64,000 bases of DNA from Corbicula japonica. Lineage: Eukaryota > Mollusca > Bivalvia > Venerida > Cyrenidae. The stretch is taken from contig JAZAYU010000199.1 in NCBI GenBank assembly GCA_038501625.1, positions 124,001 to 188,000 on the forward strand, written 5' to 3'. Positions 15,301 to 24,300 of this stretch are shown piece by piece; position 1 is the first letter of the stretch, and every line of letters starts with the position of its first letter. The notes beneath the pieces were generated by a model. The model saw only the letters and a list, made by a program, of their open reading frames with translations. It did not search any database and had not been told where the DNA came from. The translations under genes and the position numbers were made by a program.

Positions 15301-18300
15301 TACAGGTATGTGTGTAACATGTAGTTTATCAGTTACAGGTATGTGTGTAATGTGCTGTATATCAGATACAGGGATGCGAGTAACATGTAGTTTATCAGTT
15401 ACAGGTATGTGTGTAACGTGCTGTATATCAGATACAGGGATGTGTGTAACGTGCTGTATATCAGATACAGGTATGTGTGTAACATGTAGTTTATCATATA
15501 CAGGTATGTGTGTAACATGTAGTTTATCAGATACAGGTATGTGTGTAACATGTAGTTTATCATATACAGGTATGTGTGTGACATGTAGGTTATCAGTTAC
15601 AGGTATGTGTGTGACATGTAGGTTATCAGTTACAGGTATGTGTGTAATGTGCTGTATATTAGATACAGGTATGTGTGTAACATGTAGTTTATCAGTTACA
15701 GGTATGTGTGTGACATGTAGGTTATCAGTTACAGGTATGTGTGTGACATGTAGGTTATCAGTTACAGGTATGTGTGTAATGTGCTGTATATTAGATACAG
15801 GTATGTGTGTAACATGTAGTTTATCAGTTACAGGTATGTGTGTGACATGTAGGTTATCAGTTACAGGTATGTGTGTAACATGTAGGTTATCAGTTACAGG
15901 TATGTGTGTAATGTGCTGTATATTAGATACAGGTTTGTGTGTAACATGTAGTTTATCAGTTACAGGTATGTGTGTGACATGTAGTTTATCAGTTACAGGT
16001 ATGTGTGTAATGTGCAGTTTATCAGATACAGGGATGTGTGTAACGTGCTGTATATCAGATACAGGGATGTGTGTAACAGGTATGCATGTGACATGTAGTT
16101 TATCAGTTACAGGTATGTGTGTAATGTGCAGTTTATCAGTTACAGGTATGTGTGTAATGTGCTGTATATCAGATACAGGTATGTGTGTAATGTGTAGTTT
16201 ATCAGTTACAGGTATGTGTGTAACATGTAGTTTATCAGTTACAGGTATGTGTGTAACATGTAGTTTATCAGTTACAGGTATGTGTAACGTGCTGTATATC
16301 AGTTACAGGTATGTGTGTAACATGTAGTTTATCAGTTACAGGTATGTGTGTAACATGTAGTTTATCAGTTACAGGTATGCGTGTAACATGTAGTTTATCA
16401 GTTACAGGTATGTGTGTAATGTGCAGTTTATCAGATACAGGTATGTGTGTAACATGTAGTTTATCAGATACAGGTATGTGTGTAACATGTAGTTTATCAG
16501 TTACAGGTATGTGTGTAACATGTAGTTTATCAGTTACAGGTATGTGTGTAACATGCAGTTTATCAGATACAGGTATGTCTGTAACATGTAGTTTATCAGA
16601 TACAGGTATGTGTGTAACATGTAGTTTATCAGTTACAGGTATGTGTGTAACATGTAGTTTATCACATACAGGTATGTGTGTAACATGTAGTTTATCACAT
16701 ACAGGTATGTGTGTAACATGTAGTTTATCAGTTACAGGTATGTGTGTAACATGTAGTTTATCAGTTACAGGTATGTGTGTAACATGTAGTTTATCACATA
16801 CAGGTATGTGTGTAACATGTAGTTTATCAGTTACAGGTATGTGTGTAACATGCAGTTTATCAGATACAGGTATGTGTGTAACATGCAGGTTATCAGATAC
16901 AGGTATGTGTGTAACATGCAGTTTATCAGATACAGGTATGTGTGTAACATGCAGTTTATCAGATACAGGTATGTGTGTAACATGTAGGTTATCAGTTACA
17001 GGTATGTGTGTAATGTGCAATTTATCAGATACAGGTATGTGTGTAACGTGCTGTATATCAGATACAGGTATGTGTGTAATGTGCAGTTTATCAGTTACAG
17101 GTATGTGTGTAATGTGCAGTTTATCAGATACAGGTATGTGTGTAACGTGCTGTATATCAGATATAGGGATGTGTGTAACATGTAGTTTATCAGTTACAGG
17201 TATGTGTGTAACATGCAGTTTATCAGATACAGGTATGTGTGTAACATGCAGTTTATCAGATACAGGTATGTGTGTAATGTGCAGTTTATCAGATACAGGT
17301 ATGTGTGTAACATGTAGTTTATCAGTTACAGGTATGTGTGTAATGCGCAGTTTATCAGATACAGGTATGTGTGTAACGTGCTGTATATCAGATACAGGTA
17401 TGTGTGTAATGTGCAGTTTATCAGATACAGGGATGTGTGTAATGTGCAGTTTATCAGATACAGGGATGTGTGTAACGTGCTGTATATCAGATACAGGGAA
17501 GTGTGTAACGTGCTGTATATCAGATACAGGGATGTGTGTAACAGGTATGCATGTGACATGCAGTTTATCAGATACAGGTATGTGTGTAACCTGCAGTTTA
17601 TCAGATACAGGGATGTGTGTGACATGTAGGTTATCAGTTACAGGTATGTGTGTAATGTGCAGTTTATCAGATACAGGTATGTGTGTAACGTGCTGTATAT
17701 CAGTTACAGGTATGTGTGTAATGTGCTGTTTATCAGTTACAGGTATGTGTGTAATGTGCTGTATATCAGTTACAGGTATGTGTGTAACGTGCTGTATATC
17801 AGATACAGGTATGTGTGTAACGTGCTGTATATCAGTTACAGGTATGTGTGTAATGTGCTGTTTATCAGTTACAGGTATGTGTGTAATGTACAGTTTATCA
17901 GTTACAGGTATGTGTGTAATGTGCTGTATATCAGATACAGGTATGTGTGTAATGTGCTGTATATCAGATACAGGGATGTGTGTAATGTGCAGTTTATCAG
18001 ATACAGGTATGTGTGTAACATGTAGTTTATCAGTTACAGGTATGTGTGTAATGTGCAGTTTATCAGTTACAGGTATGTGTTACGTGCTGTATATCAGTTA
18101 CAGGTATGTGTGTAACGTGCTGTATATCAGTTACAGGTATGTGTGTAACGTGCTGTATATCAGATACAGGTATGTGTGTAACATGTAGTTTATCAGATAC
18201 AGGTATGTGTGTAATGTGCAGTTTATCAGTTACAGGTATGTGTGTAACGTGCAGTTTATCAGTTACAGGTATGCATGTAACATGTAGTTTATCAGATACA

Positions 18301-21300
18301 GGTATGTGTGTAACGTGCTGTATATCAGATACAGGTATGTGTGTAACGTGCTGTATATCAGATACAGGTATGTGTTTAACATGTAGTTTATCAGATACAG
18401 GTATGTGTGTAATGTGCAGTTTATCAGTTACAGGTATGTGTGTAACGTGCTGTATATCAGATACAGGTATGTGTGTAACATGAAGTTTATCAGTTACAGG
18501 TATGTGTGTAATGTGCAGTTTATCAGATACAGGTATGTGTGTAACATGAAGTTTATCAGTTACAGGTATGTGTGTAATGTGCAGTTTATCAGATACAGGT
18601 ATGTGTGTAACGTGCAGTTTATCAGTTACAGGTATGTGTGTAACGTGCAGTTTATTAAATACAGGTATGCATGTAACATGTAGTTTATCAGATACAGGTA
18701 TGTGTGTAACATGTAGTTTATCAGTTACAGGTATGTGTGTAACATGTAGTTTATCAGATACAGGTATGTGTGTAACATGTAGTTTATCAGTTACAGGTAT
18801 GTGTGTTACGTGCTGTATATCAGATACAGGTATGCATGTAACATGTAGTTTATCAGTTACAGGTATGTGTGTAACGTGCTGTATATCAGATACAGGTATG
18901 TGTGTAACATGTAGTTTATCAGTTACAGGTATGTGTGTAACATGCTGTATATCAGATACAGGTATGCGTGTAACATGTAGTTTATCAGTTACAGGTATGT
19001 GTGTAATGTGCAGTTTATCAGATACAGGTACGTGTGTAATGTGCTGTATATCAGATACAGGTATGTGTGTAACGTGCTGTATATCAGATACAGGTATGTG
19101 TGTAACATGTAGTTTATCAGTTACAGGTATGTGTGTAACGTGCTGTATATCAGATACAGGTATGTGTGTAACATGTAGTTTATCAGTTACAGGTATGTGT
19201 GTAACGTGCTGTATATCAGATACAGGTATGTGTGTAATGTGCAGTTTATCAGTTACAGGTATGTGTGTAACATGTAGTTTATCAGATACAGGTATGTGTG
19301 TAATGTGCTGTATATCAGATACAGGTATGTGTGTAACATGTAGTTTATCAGTTACAGGTATGTGTGTAAAGTGCAGTTTATCAGTTACAGGTATGTGTGT
19401 AACATGTAGTTTATCAGATACAGGTATGTGTGTAACGTGCTGTATATCAGTTACAGGTATGCGTGTAACATGTAGTTTATCAGTTACAGGTATGTGTGTA
19501 ATGTGCAGTTTATCGGTTACAGGTATGCATGTAACATGTAGTTTATCAGATACAGGTATGCGTGTAACGTGCTGTATATCAGTTACAGGTATGCGTGTAA
19601 CATGTAGTTTATCAGATACAGGTATGCGTGTAACGTGCTGTATATCAGTTACAGGTATGCGTGTAACATGTAGTTTATCAGATACAGGTATGCGTGTAAC
19701 GTGCTGTATATCAGATACAGGGATATGTGTAATGTGCAGTTTATCAGATACAGGTATGTGTGTAACATGTAGTTTATCAGTTACAGGTATGCGTGTTACA
19801 TGTAGTTTATCAGTTACAGGTATGCGTGTAACATGTAGTTTATCAGATACAGGTACGCGTGTAACATGTAGTTTATCAGATACAGGGATGTGTGTAACAT
19901 GTAGTTTATCAGTTACAGGTATGCGTGTAACATGTAGTTTATCAGATACAGGTATGTGTGTAACATGTAGTTTATCAGTTACAGGTATGCGTGTAACATG
20001 TAGTTTATCAGATACAGGGATGTGTGTAACATGTAGTTTATCAGTTACAGGTATGCGTGTAACATGTAGTTTATCAGTTACAGGTATGCGTGTAACATGT
20101 AGTTTATCAGATACAGGTATGTGTGTAACATGTAGTTTATCAGATACAGGGATGTGTGTAACATGTAGTTTATCAGTTACAGGTATGCGTCTAACATGTA
20201 GTTTATCAGTTACAGGTATGTGTGTAATGTGCTGTATATCAGATACAGGTATGCGTGTAACGTGCTGTATATCAGATACAGGTATGCGTGTAACGTGCTG
20301 TATATCAGATACAGGTATGCGTGTAACGTGCTGTATATCAGATACAGGTATGCGTGTAACGTGCTGTATATCAGATACAGGTATGCGTGTAACATGTAGT
20401 TTATCAGTTACAGGTATGTGTGTAACGTGCTGTATATCAGATACAGGTATGCGTGTAACATGTAGTTTATCAGATACAGGTATGTGTGTAATGTGCAGTT
20501 TATCAGTTACAGGTATGTGTGTAACATGTAGTTTATCAGTTACAGGTATGCGTGTAACGTGCTGTATATCAGATACAGGTATGTGTGTAATGTGCAGTTT
20601 ATCAGATACAGGTATGCGTGTAACATGCAGTTTATCAGTTACAGGTATGTGTGTAACGTGCTGTATATCAGATACAGGTACGTGTGTAATGTGCAGTTTA
20701 TCAGTTACAGGTATGTGTGTAACGTGCAGTTTATCAGTTACAGGTATGTGTGTAACGTGCTGTATATCAGATACAGGTACGTGTGTAATGTGCTGTATAT
20801 CAGATACAGGTATGTGTGTAACATGTAGTTTATCAGTTACTGGTATGTGTGTAACGTGCTGTATATCAGATACAGGTATGCGTGTAACATGTAGTTTATC
20901 AGTTACAGGTATGTGTGTAATGTGCAGTTTATCAGTTACAGGTATGTGTGTAACGTGCAGTTTATCAGTTACAGGTATGTGTGTAACGTGCTGTATATCA
21001 GATACAGGTATGCGTGTAACATGTAGTTTATCAGTTACAGGTATGTGTGTAATGTGCAGTTTATCAGATACAGGTATGTGTGTAACATGTAGTTTATCAG
21101 TTACAGGTATGTGTGTAATGTGCTGTATATCAGATACAGGTATGTGTGTAACATGTAGTTTATCAGATACAGGTATGTGTGTAACATGTAGTTTATCAGT
21201 TACAGGTATGTGTGTAATGTGTAGTTTATCAGATACAGGTATGTGTGTAACATGTAGTTTATCAGATACAGGTATGCGTGTAACATGTAGTTTATCAGAT

Positions 21301-24300
21301 ACAGGTATGTGTGTAATGTGCAGTTTATCAGTTACAGGTATGTGTGTAATGTGCAGTTTATCAGTTACAGGTATGTGTGTAATTTGCAGTTTATCAGTTA
21401 CAGGTATGTGTGTAATGTGCTGTATATCAGATACAGGGATGTGTGTAACGCGCTGTATATCAGATACAGGTATGTGTGTAATGTGCTGTATATCAGATAC
21501 AGATATGTGTGTAACATGTAGTTTATCAGATACAGGTATGTGTGTAACCTGCTGTATATCAGTTACAGATATGTGTTACGTGCTGTATATCAGTTACAGA
21601 TATGTGTTACATGCTGTATATCAGTTACAGGTATGTGTGTAACATGTAGTTTATCAGATACAGGTATGTGTGTAACATGTAGTTTATCAGATACAGGTAT
21701 GTGTGTAACATGTAGTTTATCAGATACAGGTATGTGTGTAACATGTAGTTTATCAGATACAGGTATGTGTGTAACATGTAGTTTATCAGATACAGGTATG
21801 TGTGTAACATGTAGTTTATCAGTTACCGGTACTGTGTATGTTTTTAACATGTGGTATATCAGATACAGCTATGTGTTACGTGTAGTATATCAAATACAGG
21901 TATGCGTGTAACATGTAGAATATCAGATACCGGTACTGTGTATGTTTTTAACATGTAGTATATCAGATACAGGTATGTGTGTAATGTGAAGTATTCAAGT
22001 AACAGATACAAGAATGTGTGTAACCTGTAGTATACCAGAAACAGGGATGTGTGTAACATGTATATCCAATACAGGGATGTGTGTAGTTTGTAAGGTGTGG
22101 TTTATCAGAAACAGGGATGTGCGCAACATGTATATCCAATACAGGGATGTGTGTAGTTTGTAAGGTGTGGTTTATCAGAAACAGGGATGTGTGCAGTAGT
22201 TTATCAGATAAAGTTATGTGTGGGACATGTAGTATATCAGATATGATAAAAGTATGTGTGTTGCAATCTATGTAGTAGCCAGGTAAATGTTGTATTTTAG
22301 TTTATATTTAAGGATTGAATCAATATTTGATGGTGTTCATTTGGGTATGAAAAACTTCTGCCTTGGGTTGCTAAAAGTGTGTAAAGTCCAAAGGGCTTAG
22401 GGCTTCACACTTATTTTAAAAATAAACAATCCAAATATTTTCCATACCAAATCAACATCATAAAATACAGATTTAATTTTTATATCCACACACATAAATA
22501 CTCACATTTTTACTGCAATTATGTGGATACTTTGTTATAGGGCCTTTTTGAATGCCATCCGATCAGGATCTGCACTGTTTGCTCTTTGGTCAGAAATAAC
22601 CTAATAAATCAAAAAGCTAACAGTGAAGATCCTGATCAGACAGCACAGATGTACCAGCTGATCTGGATCTACACTGTTTGGACATGCCATTTAGGCATAT
22701 ATATGAAGGACAGAGTTAAAATGTGTACCGTCATTGTTCGAATATAAGCCACACTCATTTATAAGCTGCACTGCCCCCCAAACCTGATGGAACAGATGAA
22801 AATGGCTTAAAGGCCTGAGTTTGGCTATAAATCAGTTGTCAAATTCATGCTGCTTTATAGCATTTAATTTAACATTTATCTGCCACGTTATCTCACTGTA
22901 ATAATATCTACTCAGCTGCAATTAGCAGCAGTTTCATGCTCTGTCCCATGAGATTATTTAATGGCCATTTTGTAACCTTGGAGAACATTTTCTGGTTTTG
23001 ATTTCAACCTAAGTTGAAGTATAGTAACTGTTGGGTTTTGAAACAATAAAATACACTGAAGTAAAATTTTGTATTTACTTACAGTTTATATTAATACAAA
23101 CATAACATAATATATGCTGTAAAATAAATGAAACACTGAAAATTAGGAAAGCTGTAAAGCTTCATTGTTTTGCGCATGAAATGTTTTAATTGTACAGTAG
23201 TCAAAATATAAAAAAAATAATATCTATTGAGATTACACAAGTACATTAGAATCAATTTACATTTCCAACTGCTAAAACAACAATGTACTTGAATTGAAAA
23301 TAACATTAATTTCATTAACATCAAGCTAAACTTTGAACGAATTAATTAATTTGAAATGACACAAGGAATTCTAAATTGCATTTGAAACATGCACACTATT
23401 TGGATATGTTTTATTATACCCACATATGCATGATTATTGTAGTATACATACATAATAAATCAATTATTCAAATTAACTTCATGGGATACAGAGGGGTTCT
23501 GTTTTTGCCAGTGTACGAGAAGAATGAAAGAATGTAAGAATGAAATATATTTCACCGATTAAGCTCCGGAAGTCGTATTATAACAAGTGCCGTAGCCATG
23601 AGTAAAGATACATACTTCAGGAGTTCACTGGTGAAATATATTTCAATCTAACACTGGCAAAAACAAATAATGATACTGATAAATGTGTGAATGGCGGTTG
23701 GAAGATCCGCGTTCATGTCAAAGTGAATGACTTAATGCTTTTTCGCAGCAAATTTGGGGGCCTGAAATGATCCAAGATATTTACAGGTGAAACAAGCACG
23801 TGCAAATGGAGGGGAATAGGCAATCTTTCATAGAAGAGAAGTGATGCCACATTGCATTCTGAGACAGATCAGGACATTATACCCCAATCCAAAAGATGTG
23901 TCTTACATGGACCACAAATTGCCATAATCAGTGCATATGTTCAATAATTATTCTATTTCTTAGCTGAATGTAGTGTTTTTTGTTTGGTAATAAAATGGTA
24001 ATAACAGTTAATGTTTGTTTATATGTTCCGACTGACATTGATAAGATTTAAACTTTTTTAAATTAAAAAAATATACAAAGTCGTGATCTATCTGCTCATT
24101 AAAAACATCATGATGAATTTTTGGAATGACAGCACAAGTCTCTTCTTTAGGTTTAAATATGCTTTTATATCCCTAAATATGTAAAAAATATCTGTTATGA
24201 AAGTTTCAAAAGAAATGGCATTGTGTTAATCTATCAAGTTGGTAAGAGATTCTGCAAATATCCAGGCATTCCGAAAAACTTTCATTTGCACAGAACATTA

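Larger units (their letters stand above)
12355..22260 (+). repeat. 33-bp minisatellite made from the exon 5 splice-donor junction (about 290 units)
   Basis: The typical unit is TGTAGTTTATCAGATACAG (19 nt) followed by GTATGTGTGTAACA (14 nt). The variants SDTG/SVTG and TGTAG/TGCAG/TGCTG make up most of the variation. The proto-unit is the exon itself: 12322-12340 matches the first part at 17 of 19 bases, and 12341-12354 matches the second at about 11 of 14. The array continues from it with no change of register. Units are tight to about 21835 and decay to 22260. The array includes two units shortened by 18 bp (near 13405 and 14873), 31-bp units, and a 2,668-bp higher-order duplication. Because 33 is divisible by 3, it reads as long stop-free frames. 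I regard these as by-products, not as a gene. Confidence 0.93.

Noticed and set aside
12376..21642. Large ORFs read as a cysteine-rich secreted or structural repeat protein
   Set aside because: The frames are the 33-bp minisatellite, lie inside FBXL17 intron 5, have no signal peptide or unique sequence, and change frame at 31-bp units. Openness follows from the unit length.
12355..22260. CRISPR-like array (regular 33-bp period)
   Set aside because: There are no unique spacers; units are contiguous. The host is a eukaryote with spliced genes, and no cas-like gene is present.
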